A stretch of 64,000 bases of DNA from Pyrocephalus nanus (taxonomy: Eukaryota; Chordata; Aves; Passeriformes; Tyrannidae), in NCBI GenBank assembly GCA_038380795.1, contig CM076259.1:57369938-57433937 (forward strand), written 5' to 3'. How positions within the stretch are numbered: the stretch's first letter is position 1; every line of letters begins with the position of its first letter. This document shows positions 12,901 through 24,754 of the stretch, in pieces. The notes below the pieces were generated by a model. That model ran no database searches. It was not told the DNA's origin and saw only the letters and a program-made list of their open reading frames with translations. A program made the position numbers and the translations under genes.

Positions 12901-14850
12901 ATGGACTGACCTTTTAGAAAACTGCACTTTCATCCTTAAAATGCTGGACTATTGCTATATTTCATTTAAAAGGTTATTTAAACTTTTTTTTTCTTTTTTT
13001 TGGGGAAAGGTTAAGGATTGTTGTGTGAAAGAAGTATCTTCATATAACTCTTCTGTGTCAAAAACCAGGGAAGAATATCACTCATTACTCTAAAGTTGCT
13101 TCAAGAAAATTAGGCAGAAAAGATCACAGCTGCTATTCTCTGTGAGAAATGAGCAGATAATTGTAATTAATATTTAATACTTGCTTTCAGATTCTAACTG
13201 ATAGTTATTAAAAGTGTTAGAGATAAGTGTTTCTTTCCATGAACATTCTGAGAAAAGATGAAAAGAAGAAAATATTTTTCTTCTGTGTTACTGTCTTGGA
13301 ACTGAGATATAGAGAAATGATGAGCTGCCCAGTCAGACAGAAAAATCTGCAACAAACAGAGCAAATAAACCCATAATTCTTCAGTACCAGTAAAATAAAA
13401 TATCTTCCCCAACCTATTTGGCTGAAAAGCAATTGATTGCTAACATAACACGGCACCTGTGCATTTAAAAGAAGGAAAAAGAAATTGAACCAGATGGCAG
13501 AATTGCCAGCCTGAGGAGTGCTGACCACAAACAGACTTTCCCCTTACATTTTATCAGAGGATGGAAAAAGAAGTATTAAAGATAGGATTAATCCTCTTTA
13601 GGGGAGAGAATGTGGGAAATGATTACTGCAAGCACTGGTTGGCTGTAGTGCTAAGGGATCAGATTTTAGAAAAAAGTAACAGCCTGCTTCCAAATGATAA
13701 ATGAATATGTGAGCTTCACTGATGGCACACATGACTGTTTTTAGACTTAGAAAAAGTGACAGAGGAAGATGAGCAGTCATGTAAGTGGCAGGGTAAGTGT
13801 ATTAAAGGCATACCATAAGAGAAACGAGCTGACATAAAGACCAGTGACCGTAAGGAGAGGTGATAAAAAAAGAGAATGGAATATATTAAGGAAATGAGTT
13901 AACTGTTCATGTTCTGAATCCTATATAACTCTTAGGTCAATGAAGACAACAACATTGTTCCGGGAAATAAATGGAGAAATATGGAATTAAAAGTAGAAAG
14001 AAAGAGAAGCAGAAGACTTTACTGTATATTTAGCAGGCATCATCTTAGAAAAGTTGATATGTATTTGATGCATTTTTCATAATCACAAACATAAACTTTA
14101 CATGAGTATTTGGCATTTCCAGGGACATTTCCAGAAGACTTAAACACATGTGATTGAGTAAAGAAGACATAACAGGGTAAGGTACAGCCCAACCATTTGT
14201 TCCTGGCCTAGTTCAGTTGCCAAGCAATGTAGATTACATGCAAATTTTTCCCTTGAAATTTGCAATAAATTGTGTTGTCTCACCGTGGGCTGGGTTAGGC
14301 GTGCACATACATTAACTGAGGATCAGCTTTAAGAGGCTACTGCAGAATTATTAGACCAGTATAAAATATTTTCTGCTAAAGCAATATCTATCATATTTCA
14401 GAGGAGAGTATTAGACAGAGGACCATTTAAAAAGTGGGCCACTCTTTTGGAGGTGGGAAGCCAGTGCACAAATATGCTCCATTGCTATAAACTTCTTGAA
14501 GCAGTGAGCAATGTTACTGAGGTTTTCCTTATTGTTTTAACTTCTGCAGAGGTTGAAACAGCTTCCAGTAGATCCTGAGGGAGAAAACAGAAGCTCAGTC
14601 CACGCTGCACTGACTCAGTCCACAGTGTTAGCCTTAACACTGGCACAAACAGGAAGCTGTGTCTGAAAGATGACTGACTTACTAACTGAATAACCACTCA
14701 GATCTATTGCTGGAGTTGGAGCTGTCTTAATGTACAATCGTGAGTTTTTTAGGAACAGAACACCATAGAGAAGTAATCCTTTGACCCTTCTATTGCCTTG
14801 AAGTTGTTTAGCTTCTTACATTTTCTATGGCTAGGTGTAGAATATTAGTG
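9964..14850. other. AT-rich intergenic DNA
   Basis: No exon, RNA gene or transposon recognised. Low-complexity T/G runs occur at about 10740-10772 and T-rich runs at about 12980-13002. A near X-box (GTTGCCAAGCAAT, one mismatch at the last base) lies at 14216-14228. The short open frames are scattered and lack coding character. Confidence 0.65.
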
Positions 14851-15020
14851 GAATCGTAGAATGATAGTGTGTTGAAAGGGACCTCTAAATGCCATCTGGT
14901 CCAGTCCTACTGCAATGAACAGGGACATCTTCAGCCACATCAGATTGCTCAGAGCCCTGTGCAGCCTAGCTTTGAATGTTTACAGGGATGGGGCAACTAC
15001 CACCTCTAAGGGCATCCTAT
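14851..15020 (-). mobile_element. CR1 LINE 3' tail fragment, antisense
   Basis: It starts with GAATCGTAGAATGATAG, a mutated antisense CR1 tail octamer array. It continues with GGGACCTCTAAATGCCATCTGGTCCAGTCC, given here in pieces (GGGACCTCTA, ATCTGGTCCAGTCC), and the TTCAGCCACATCAGATTGCTCAGAGCC region typical of the CR1 3' UTR (GATTGCTCAGAGCC). The fragment is 5'-truncated and diverged. Confidence 0.85.
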
Positions 15021-17684
15021 TATGCTTTTGCATCTCTTTTTAACTCATTTTGAGCAGGTATTAATGACAGTACATAACATAAACAAATGGAATAGTCAAC
15101 CTAAAATATCTTTTTTATTGATGAAGTTGGATAGGAAAGGATTAGAAACCATTTTCTGCCAAAACAGTACCTGCCATGCCTCAGAATAGGGTAGTATAGT
15201 GATATTCACTTAAAAAATCAATAGTTATTAAAAGGTACTGCTTTTTTTTTCCTCAGAGACCTTTCATATAGAATTATAAATAGCTGTGGAAAGTAAGATG
15301 CCATGCAGCAGTAACTATGGGGATAAATGTTTACATTTAATAGTCAGTAATGTATTTATGTTGCTGCATCAGAAGCATGCATCTCATGGTCGTTGTTTTA
15401 TTCCCCCAGGTCAAATGTTCTGCAGATGTTCCATATATTAAATGATATGCACTACTATATTGGACAAAACCAAATGAAACTATAATATATACTTTAAAAT
15501 AATAATTAAAAAAAAAACCTGAAATGACAAACTACAATTACTTCTTATCCTGAGGAAAAAAAAATAACTGGCAGTATGTCATCAAGACTTACCAAAAAAT
15601 TCAGGGGGGTCACAGTTCTTGCACCTAATTTGACAGACTAATAGAGACCTGAATTTAAAGTTGAATGAGAAAATGAAGGTTGCTTGGATAACAATTCATT
15701 TTTTCACTTGATATAGTGGAACATTGCTCTGGCTCTATATATACATACTGTTTCTGTGTTTTTTGGTTTTTTTTTTAAACTATCTGGTTGGAAATTTTAC
15801 TCTCTCATATATGGACATTCTAGTATATTGTGATTTTGAGTAGAGCCTGTTGATAAGTTTCCATCAAAGTCTATTGAATGTGGAATGTGTGTTTTCCTTG
15901 ATATTGAAATGTTTCATGGGTAAATAAATTGCCACTTCAAGCTCCCCCTGCATTTTTCCTTTAGAGAATGTACACAGAACATTTTCCTTCAGGTCAACGT
16001 CGTGATAATTCTTGCATCCACTGAAGCTCTTAATTTCCTCATAGAAACTGTAAAATGCAGGATTTCTGATTCTTGTGATGATAGGACTTCTGGTTCATCA
16101 CTATTGCGCAATCATTATGAAAGATCTTCCTGAAAAGACACTCACTACATGAAGAATCCAAAACACAGTAAAAAAGAAAGAGAATGTGATCAAAATAAAT
16201 AAATTTATTTATTTATTTATTATTATAGGCCAGAACAAGCATGAGAATTTGAAGGATCAGGCTTTTAGCAATCTTTCTCATTTCATAACTCACTGAAAAT
16301 TTATAACATTCTATGTTTTGTTTACACATAGTTAAACATCACTGAGAAACTTGTATCTATCCTATTCGTAGTTATTACAGGTGGCAGGAACACAAAACTA
16401 TTTAGAGACCACAATTGTAATTTCTATTGATTTCACTAGGGACTCAGGCACCAAAATCCTATTCAGTCAGGCACCTACGGACAGTTGTGAAACCAGCGAT
16501 CGTTATTCATATTGTTGAGTGCTCACCCATTAATCAGTGTAAAACTTGTGAATTGAGAATGACATATTTGTCAGTCCTCCTCACTTCCCATAAACACTCT
16601 TGTTGATTTTCACTTATATGTACAATACAAAGTGAGTGGAACAGTGCACTTTACTGAATCAATACAGAGCATGATGATTTAAAGTGTCAGGATATAAGGC
16701 ACAGATAAGAAAAAAACAGGAGGCAAGAATAGCAACATTACTGAGAAATGAAACAGAATCTGCTGAGAAAAATGGCATAAACACTTGGAATGACAGTAGA
16801 GAAAGTTTTGATAGAAATTTGGATAATAAAGGCAGTCAGGTAATTCACTGATGTAGCTACAGATCTCTTGGGCAGTTAGAGCAGATATGGCAGTACACTC
16901 AGCATGGTCTCTTAGAGCTCGGCTTTAATCTTTATCAAGGGAAAATTAATTACCTTGATACTGATTTTAAAAGAAACTAAGTAAAAACCTAAAAAGTAAT
17001 AGTTTTTTTTCAAGGAACTCTGAATTGTTGGGAGGGAGATGATGGAGAAAAGAAGGGTCTTTTTTGTTTAGCTCTTCTGGGGTTTTTTTCTGTTAAATAG
17101 CCTACATGGTTAGAGGCAGTTCTGTGTATAATGCAACTTGAGACAGGCATAAACACAGTTGATATTGAGAACATGCAGTATCTAGCAAACAAAAAATCCT
17201 CAGATTTGGCATACTTATGAGACTTCTTAGCAGACAAAAATGCACTAGGTTTGATGTCAGAAAGTCTGACTTTGAGGGAATGTGAAATGCTCAGTGGAAT
17301 TTTGTCTGAGATTTTATAACACTTAGGAAATGTACTATTGAGACTGAAGTAATGGAAGAACTGACAATTAAAATTCACTCTGGTATAATCCAGCCAGGGA
17401 AGGAGAGAGCAAAGCAAGCTAACTAGGAATATAAATAGTATTGATACATGTAAGAGAAAGGAAAAAAAACTTTCAAAGAAATTTAAAAATTCTAGAAGGA
17501 GCAGGGAGAAATGAGGGGAAAAAATGGAAGTAATGAAAATAAGAAGGTAAAGGATAACTCTTATTTTTTTAATGGAAACCATTTTACTTCCTAAATATAG
17601 AAGCAGCATAAATTATATTGGCAATAGAAAGTGAATGCAGATTTGCAGTGCATGTGCCATAAGCTCTTGCATTGGTTTATGTTC
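15021..17684. other. AT-rich intergenic DNA with one long unassigned frame
   Basis: No recognised gene or transposon. A 22-bp AAAT/ATTT palindrome lies at 16193-16214. A 199-codon minus-strand open frame spans 17010-17609. It opens with a Leu/Phe/Ser-rich stretch that reflects purine-rich plus-strand DNA. It has no recognised domain and I do not call it as a gene. Confidence 0.6.
16193..16214. repeat. AAAT/ATTT palindromic microsatellite
   Basis: AAATAAATAAA is followed directly by its exact reverse complement, then two more ATTT units. It is a short cruciform-capable simple repeat. Confidence 0.85.
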
Positions 17685-17845
17685 AGGGAGAGGTAAATTT
17701 TTTTGTTTATTTTTTTGTGGGGGTTTTTTGTTTTGTTTTGTTGTTTGTTTTTGGTGGGGTTTTTTGGTTTTTTTTGTGGTTTTTATTTGTTTGTTGTGTT
17801 TTGGGTTTTTTTTGTTTGTTTGATTGGTTGTTTTTTTGGTAGTAG
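17685..17845 (+). repeat. 161-bp C-free T/G-rich low-complexity tract
   Basis: No C occurs between the C at 17684 and the C at 17846, and A is rare. The tract is built of GTTT, TTTTG and short G runs (GGGGG at 17719-17723, GGGG at 17755-17758). It ends where homology to the ERVL-type LTR begins. It may represent an expanded, degenerate part of that insertion or an independent simple repeat. Trp/Phe/Gly-rich open frames here are spurious. Confidence 0.85.
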
Positions 17846-18358
17846 CTACTATGGGTCAGTGTTTTCAATTTGTGCTGAGAATAGTGTTGATTTCACAGAG
17901 ATGTTTCTGTTACTGCTGACCAGTGATGATACAGCCAGGGCCTTTTCTCCCTCACACCCCACCCCACCAGGAGGAGGCTGGACATGCTGAAGTAGCTGGG
18001 AAGGAACACAGCCAGGACACCTACATAAACTGAACAAAAGAATATCCCATACCATATGGCATCATGCTTAGCAATAAAAATTGGGATGTAGGGATATGGG
18101 GAGAGGTTTGTGGGAACTACTGTTGCTAGCTGGGTACTAGCTGGGCATTAGTTTTTGGTGGCAAACAATTGGATTTTTTCACTTGTTTTTCTTGGCTTTG
18201 CTTTTTTTATTTGTGTGTGTGTAGGTTTACAGGGGGTGTGTGTGTGATTTTTTTCTTGTTTGATTGGTTTGTTTGGGGTTTTTTTGTGGTAGCAGGGAGG
18301 GAAGTTTGTGAGCAAATAGTTATGTGGTGCTTAGCTGCCTACCCGGGTTGAACCATGA
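17841..18358 (+). mobile_element. Old solo LTR, same ERVL-like family, sense
   Basis: It aligns by eye with 24240-24752. Shared landmarks in order are TAG(C)TACTATGGG, CAGAGATGTTTCTGTTACTGCTGA, CAGCCAGGGCCTTTTCT, AATATCCCATACCA, CATCATG, CTTGTTTTTCTT and a terminal GGTTGAACCATGA. The promoter position reads AATAAAAAT instead of TATAAAG (about 18072-18080), so it has decayed. The 5' end is lost or replaced by the C-free tract. GT-rich expansions occur at 18208-18251. It is more diverged than the 24.2-kb copy. Confidence 0.7.
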
Positions 18359-20571
18359 GAGCACTGACAGTGTTGGATGGTAATAGAAAAAAGTCAGAAA
18401 TAAGAAGTAAGACAAAATAGAAGGTGCTTTCTTACCTGCTTTTTTTGTGGTCACAGTTTTCTCCATCTCATCTACTCACAAAATCACTTCAACAAAAAAT
18501 TCAAATTGGCTGTAGACAATTGAAAAAGAAAAGTGATGGGTTGAAAACACTAATGGCAAATTCTGGCTTACTTAAATCCTATAAACCTCTTCAGTTTAAA
18601 GATTTATGACCTAAATCTTCACAAATATGGGATTCACCATTTTGCAAGTATCACTGCTGATAAACTTTGCATGTCCAAAGTTTATACTAACCCAGGAACC
18701 TTCATAATGACAGTAAGACACAGCTGATGTTGGAATCAGCTGCCTAAAAGTATGTGGCTTTAAAACAGGCTAGGCATCTTCTGTCATCCTTCCAGGCTTC
18801 CAGCTGCATCTCTAGAAAGGCATGGATGTCCTGCAGTCCTGTATTGCCTCTGCCAAGATAATGCACATTTCAACACCCTAGGGCACCTGGTACCATATTT
18901 GAGCAGTTAAGTCACCCTTTGGTAAAACAGTTTATTTAACACTGTTATTTAAAATGTGCTGAAAGGTACAACAGTTAAAGAAAGAAGAGAAAATAATGAG
19001 GTACATAATTAAACCAGGCTTTTTGATCAGAGCTTTCTAAAACCTAACTAGACATTTGCTATACTTGTAAGCTGTCTTGTTCTCAGATTTCAGCTCATTG
19101 AATCAGATGTAGTATAACTGCTTCTAACACCAAGTGTTACACAGTGATTTTTAAAATAAAAGATCTCAAATTCCGTTTGTCGAGTCTGCCCATAAACATA
19201 AATGATCTTCTTTTAAAACTGTTCAGTGTGAAAAGATATTTAGCAAAACTGTATTTTTTCAGTGTTGTGTTTATTATTTAGTAAAGTCAAAATTTTCAGA
19301 TGTGATTATTATTCAGTGGTTCATAGATGCACACCAACAGAGGATGGACAGGCTGTGTAAAACCTTGTTTCCTACATTTCCCGGGGATATCTGACTCAGA
19401 GCTGTATAAACCCAGGAGTAAACTAGTAAACAGACTCAGCCATGACCACTTGCTCCTCTTTTTGATCTATTTTCTTTCATGGAGCAGTTTATTCCCTTTT
19501 GTTCCTGGTCAGAGATTTGATCACTTCTCTAGACACTTTTCTACTCTTTTGCTTACAAGAGGGATTAGCATGTCATGTCCCTTGCTCTCTCTTTCGTACA
19601 CAATGTCATAGGCTTCTCTCCCCTGCGTGGTAGAGAAAAGCCGTGGAAATACAGCCTTAAATCAACTTCTAGCAGTCTGCCTTTTTGTTGTTGTTGTTGT
19701 TGTGGCGTTTTTTGTTGTGTTGTTTTTTTTTTTTTAATTTTAAAATCATATTCCATCTTCCTCTGTTAAGTACTCCCTTAGTTTTCTGAAACAATGATTT
19801 AGACCACGAGAACAGGAGTTTTGCAATGGATACCTGCAAGAAACAGATGCTGTGGTTCAGAACAGTCACAACTCCCTTCCACCGAACAGGTGAAAGCCAT
19901 AAAGAAATGAATACCAGTCCAGAAAAGATTGTTTAAGCAATGTGTCTATTTGGAGCATTGCCTTAGAAATCCCAGCCTGTGGCTGCTGGCTGTTTCTGAA
20001 GTTTGTGTTCAGCTCTGGCCTCAAGGCACAGGAGGGGTCATCACCTTGTTTTCCAGAGCAGTGGATAATAGCAGGTACAACTGGCCACTCACTTGCCAAT
20101 ATATACTAGACTTAAAGTAGTCCAAGGGATTTCACAATGAAACACATTCACACAGATGCTGCTTAAAAAATATTAAGGGATAATACTTCATTGTGGAAGT
20201 ACAACTATTAGAATATGAGATGCCCATTCTAGGATTTACAGACAGCACTCTATTTAACCTCTGTGGCAGATCAACTTAGTTTAATCTCAGATACTTTATT
20301 GCTTTCCTAAATCTACCTAGTAAGGGTATAAGTATTCCCTTCCATCCCAAAAAAAGAAGCATAAAGTCCAAAAATATCATAGAATTGGAACAGATTTACA
20401 GTACAAAACAGATTTCTCATTTAAGATGTTAGATGGGGATAAGTCAAATATAGAGGCAACTAAAATGAATGGCACTTGCTGTAATGTTAAGGATGACAAC
20501 TAAGAAATTGTTAAAATTATTCCTATTTCTTAAATATATCATGATTTTATTATTAAATCTTTATAGATTAT

Positions 20572-20665
20572 TAAAAAAAAACACAAGAAAACACAAACAA
20601 ATAAAGAAAAACCAAACCAAACAAAAAACAAACAAATACACAAACAAAACCAACCAAAATACAAG
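20572..20665. repeat. A/C-rich low-complexity tract
   Basis: Mostly CAAA, CCAAA and ACAAAT units with almost no G or T. It is the complementary type to the G/T tract at 17.7 kb. Confidence 0.8.
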
Positions 20666-21670
20666 CCTTAAAGGACTGAATATTTTTGTTCCTGACAAAA
20701 TCCATTTGCCTATTTCCATTTGTCATTTTTTCATGAAAAATACCTGGTTCTTTCTTAATTTTTTTAAATACTGCAAACTATTCAGCTAATAGCAAGAGAG
20801 TAACAGTTTACTTCAAGCTGATGCTGTCTTGGTCACATGAGTCCTGATATTTAAAGTATTTTAATCAATATGAAAGTATAACAGATGTTAAGCTCTCCAA
20901 ATACAATGATATTTACTGTATAAATATTCTTTTCTACAGTTGTAAAAATTACTTACAGGGCTTCTCTTTACAAAAAAAGATTTTATGCTTAAAGTCTGTG
21001 TTTATTTTCTAATCTCTCTTTTCTTCGAGACCTCTTGCAACATAAAACTTCTCTCCTTGTCCCTTTTTGAACACAACTGTCCAGTCACTCATTTGGCCTT
21101 ATATGAATTCTATATTAATTGTAAACATAAAAAAAAATAAAAGAAATAGGGATTTCAGTTATCTGCCCCATTCCTTCACGACTACAAGGCTATTCCTAAC
21201 TGTATATTCCACAGTGTGCTGGTCAGTATAGTTTAAGTGACCGAGATAATGGAAACTCCTGAGCTTTGCTGGATTCAGTCCCTTAAACTACAGAATTTTG
21301 CTGTTAAGAAACATTACTTTGGATTATGTCTTGCAATGACTTTTTGTTTACAACAGCATATTATTTGTAGCTATTAATTTAAATTGGGGAAAATTATTTA
21401 TGTTGTACTGCAGATAAGTGACCAAGAATGCCATAAAGAAAGCTCTGTTTTTTCATATGTGGGATTTCTGAATACAAATCATACACTGGCTAAAACAACG
21501 TATCACTGGAAAGCACCCACTTTTGACTTTATCTGTGAAAGCTGGGCAGAAAGGATAAAGGAAAAGGAAAAGTTTGGGAGCTGAAGAAAAAAGTAATATA
21601 ACAAATTGGTACTATTGGATTGATGAAAAAGCTGAATAGCTGTTAATTTAAAATCAATAGAATGTTCAGT

Positions 21671-21716
21671 CATGTGGTAAGTGGAATTCCATGTGGTAAG
21701 TAGAATTCCATGTGGT
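21671..21716. repeat. 19-bp tandem repeat, 2.4 copies
   Basis: Units CATGTGGTAAGTGGAATTC (21671-21689) and CATGTGGTAAGTAGAATTC (21690-21708) differ at one base. A third partial unit CATGTGGT follows. Confidence 0.9.
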
Positions 21717-24193
21717 TGAACGAATTATTGATGTGTGAGTTTATTTATTTTGCTTTATGCAAGGTATCACAAGCCAAACTTCAACAGAGTGATTAATGTG
21801 GCTGAAAAAAATTCTTGTATCATCAACTAGGAGTTCTGTTTCAGGATATAATCTCTGGCCACCTATGATGGCAATGAAACGATGTTAGCAAGATGTGCAC
21901 TTAAATACCTTGACTCTTCAGGACTAACAGTCAGCAACTAGGGATTAAAGAGAAGTTCTGTAAGGGAGTTTCTATAGCGGGGACTTTAACTTAACCTTCT
22001 CATGCAAAATACATTTTTTAAAACTTTATTTTAATTTTCCGTGTGATACAAGAGTTTTACAGCTATATGACACTTGGAGAGGACTAGATACTTGTGAGTT
22101 GTGCTGGAGAATACTTTCTGAGGCATCCAGTTGCCAGTATGAAATAGGGAAGACAGACTCTGGACTCCCTCAGAACTCAAGTGCATGGGAGACAGAGCTA
22201 TAAGCCTTCTTTCGTAAGAAGCTGATGGTGCCTTGTTGTTAGTACAGTGGTTAGTATTTTGAAGTGAGATGAAAGACAACTAATTTTGAGCCCCTGTTAT
22301 GCCCCAGGCAAAACAAAAGCTCTAGTTAAACTGCTGAGAAGTGATTGCTGTCCTCCTGTTCAGTTGACACAGAGCAGTTCACATTCCCATGGCTGAGGGC
22401 CAGTCCAGCATACACACTGGACTGTATTGCATAGCACTTAGCCCTTGATCTTTTAATGAGTGGTATATGGTGCACTCCATTCCCCAAAGCATATATAATT
22501 TTGATGTTGTTTTTGTTAGTATTAATCAAAGATCATGAGCACAATATGGAGAATGATCAGAAGTATGTTTTACAGTGTGTTTCCAAAAGCATGTTGCATG
22601 TCTTTGGGCATTGTGCTCAGGAATAGATGGTGCTTATCTAAGCCACAGGAGTAACAGGAACGGGAGTTGGTGATGTGGTTGCCAGGGGGAATTGAAAGAG
22701 TTGGTTTTGCATCATCCACATTGCCTGTAGAGAGCAGATTCTCAGAGCTGTGCTCTGATTTACCTGGAAGGCATTACTTAGTTTTCTTTAAAGAAGATCA
22801 CAAAAGTGAACTGTGTGGCCGATCAGAGGATAGGGCCCTGTATGAATCAGAGAGTCAAGTTATTTCACAGTAATACACATTCAAAGAACATTTTGCACCT
22901 TGACTGTTGAAGTTCACCAAGAATGATGGGCTCTTTGCAGTTTTTTTCTCTCTTTTTTTTCCATATAAGAAAGAAGCAAAACTCCAGAAGGCTTTTAAAA
23001 CTGATTTAAGGCACTCATCTGCACTGTAGAAGACAAAGATTCAAGCCACAGATTTGCACTAGACAGAGAAGAAATTTGAATTAGAAGTGTCATGTTTCCT
23101 ACTAAGTCTTCACTGCCCTAACCACTCTGTTTGCTTTTCTAGGGCTGATTCTCTATTTGGACTGGAAATTTTAGTTCTGCTTGTAAGACAGAGTTCCTAA
23201 TACATTTTTCATAAAAAGCAGTATTAAAAGCAGTTCCACAGGAATGTGGAAGAAAAAATTACTTTGGAAAAGACAGCATTTTTCATATGTAAACTTTCCC
23301 AATTCACTCTTTGATACACACTTGAGTTATTCCTGCAAAATTGAAATTAAAAAAATTCATTAAATTATTTTGATTTGAATTCAAATTTTAGTGAAATAAT
23401 TGTCTTGCCCTTCCACTTTACTGAATGTATGAGTAGCTATCTCCTCAAGAGCAGAAGTTTAAAGGAACAATTTGACTTCTCTAGCAACTTCACATTTTAT
23501 AGTCCATAAATAATGCTTTGTCTCTCTAGTGAACCACTATACACAGACTTAGTACAAAAAAAAAAAAAAATAGTATAAATTAATGCCATCCAGCAACCGA
23601 GAAATACATGAGATGCTATCAACTCCTGTTATCAGAAAAGCATAACATATAACAGGCAAATGTGACACCAGTTTCAGAACTTTCTGGTTGTTATTTAGAG
23701 CATATCCTAAACTTTTCTGACAATTTCAGGATACTGACTAAACAGAGGCTGGAAATAAATGTGATGGAAACAGGTATTCTGGGCCAAGTAAAACCCATTT
23801 TAAGTTTCAGTCTATTTTCCAGATGTGCTAGTAAGAAATACTTTGTTTTTCCTACTCAAAACCACACACAATTAAGCCAATCTATTTCTAGCCTAATTAG
23901 TTAATCAATGGATCATTAATTCATTAAAAAGTCATAATTTCTAGAGAATTATAGATTTTTTGTCTGTTTCCTTGTTTACACCATTTAAGGGCAGATCTTT
24001 GAGGAGAATGCAGCAACAGCCTCAAAGACTTGCATACATTTCATGAGAAAGAATAATGAAATCTATTTTTGGCAGTTACTCTGAAATGTTTCCGATTTTT
24101 GCCTCTCATGTTCTGATTTTGAGGACTTTTACATGCCCTTATCTCTTCACAGCTTGTGACAGAATTTGCTAGGCAAACATTTTAAATTATGCA

Positions 24194-24754
24194 TGCTGGT
24201 TTCAGCTGGGGTAGAATTATCAGTTTTCACAGTGGCTAGTATGGGGCTATGTTTTGGATTTATGTTGAACATAGGGTTGACAATACAGAGATGTTTTTGT
24301 TATTGCTGAGCAGGGCTTACACAGAGCCAAGGCCTTTTCTGCTTTTCATACCGCACACACTGGCAAGAAAATTGGGAGTCTGGGAAGAGACACAGACAGG
24401 ACAGGTGACCCCAACTGACCAAAGGGATATTCCATACCAGATGACATCATATTCAGATATAAAGCTGGGGGGAAGAAAGAGGAAGGGGAGATATAGCATT
24501 TGTCTTCCCAAGTAACCATTGTGCTGATGGAGCCCTGCTCTCCCTGAGAATGGCTGAACATCTGCATGCACATGAGTGAATTAATTATTTGTTTTTCTTT
24601 ACTTGTGTGTGCAGCTTTTGATTTCCCTATTAAATGGTCTTTATCTCAACCATGAGTTTTCTGGATTCTATCCTTCCAGCTCTCTCTCTGATCCACTTGG
24701 TAAGTGAGCAGCTCTATGGTACTTCACTGCTGGCTGGGGTTAAGCCATGACACA
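24194..24754 (+). mobile_element. Solo LTR, ERVL-like avian family, sense
   Basis: It begins TGCTGGTTTCAGCTGGGG and ends GGGGTTAAGCCATGACACA, giving TG...CA ends. Signals in the expected order are TATAAAG at 24458-24464 and ATTAAA at 24629-24634, followed by a T-rich U5-like region. The pentamers outside the ends are ATGCA (24189-24193) and ATGAA (24755-24759), four of five identical, consistent with a mutated 5-bp target duplication of the length made by ERVL-type integrases. No internal retroviral sequence is attached. Related copies lie at 7240-7831 (antisense) and 17841-18358 (sense, older). The ends could be off by two bases because GACA and CACA alternatives both give CA. Confidence 0.8.
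24458..24464 (+). promoter_or_regulatory. LTR TATA box
   Basis: TATAAAG sits about 264 bp inside the LTR and about 170 bp ahead of the ATTAAA signal. The antisense copy keeps TATATAAA at the equivalent place, and the 18-kb copy has lost it. Confidence 0.6.

Larger units (their letters stand above)
18359..24193. other. AT-rich intergenic DNA with simple repeats
   Basis: No gene recognised. It contains a (GTT)n run at 19686-19703, an A/C-rich stretch at 20572-20665 (CAAA and CCAAA units), a 19-bp tandem repeat at 21671-21716, a 14-bp palindrome centred on GAATTC at 23373-23386 and an A15 run at 23556-23570. Open frames over the A/C-rich stretch (Lys/Asn/Thr-rich) are artefacts. Confidence 0.65.

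Noticed and set aside
17635..17990. Phe/Gly/Trp-rich open frames resembling membrane proteins
   Set aside because: Produced by the C-free T/G tract and the decayed LTR.
20377..20400. ATCATAGAATTGGAA as a possible CR1 tail
   Set aside because: Only about 15 bases resemble the tail and no adjacent CR1 3' UTR follows.
20469..20789. 106-codon Lys/Asn/Thr-rich frame
   Set aside because: Its core is the A/C-rich low-complexity tract.
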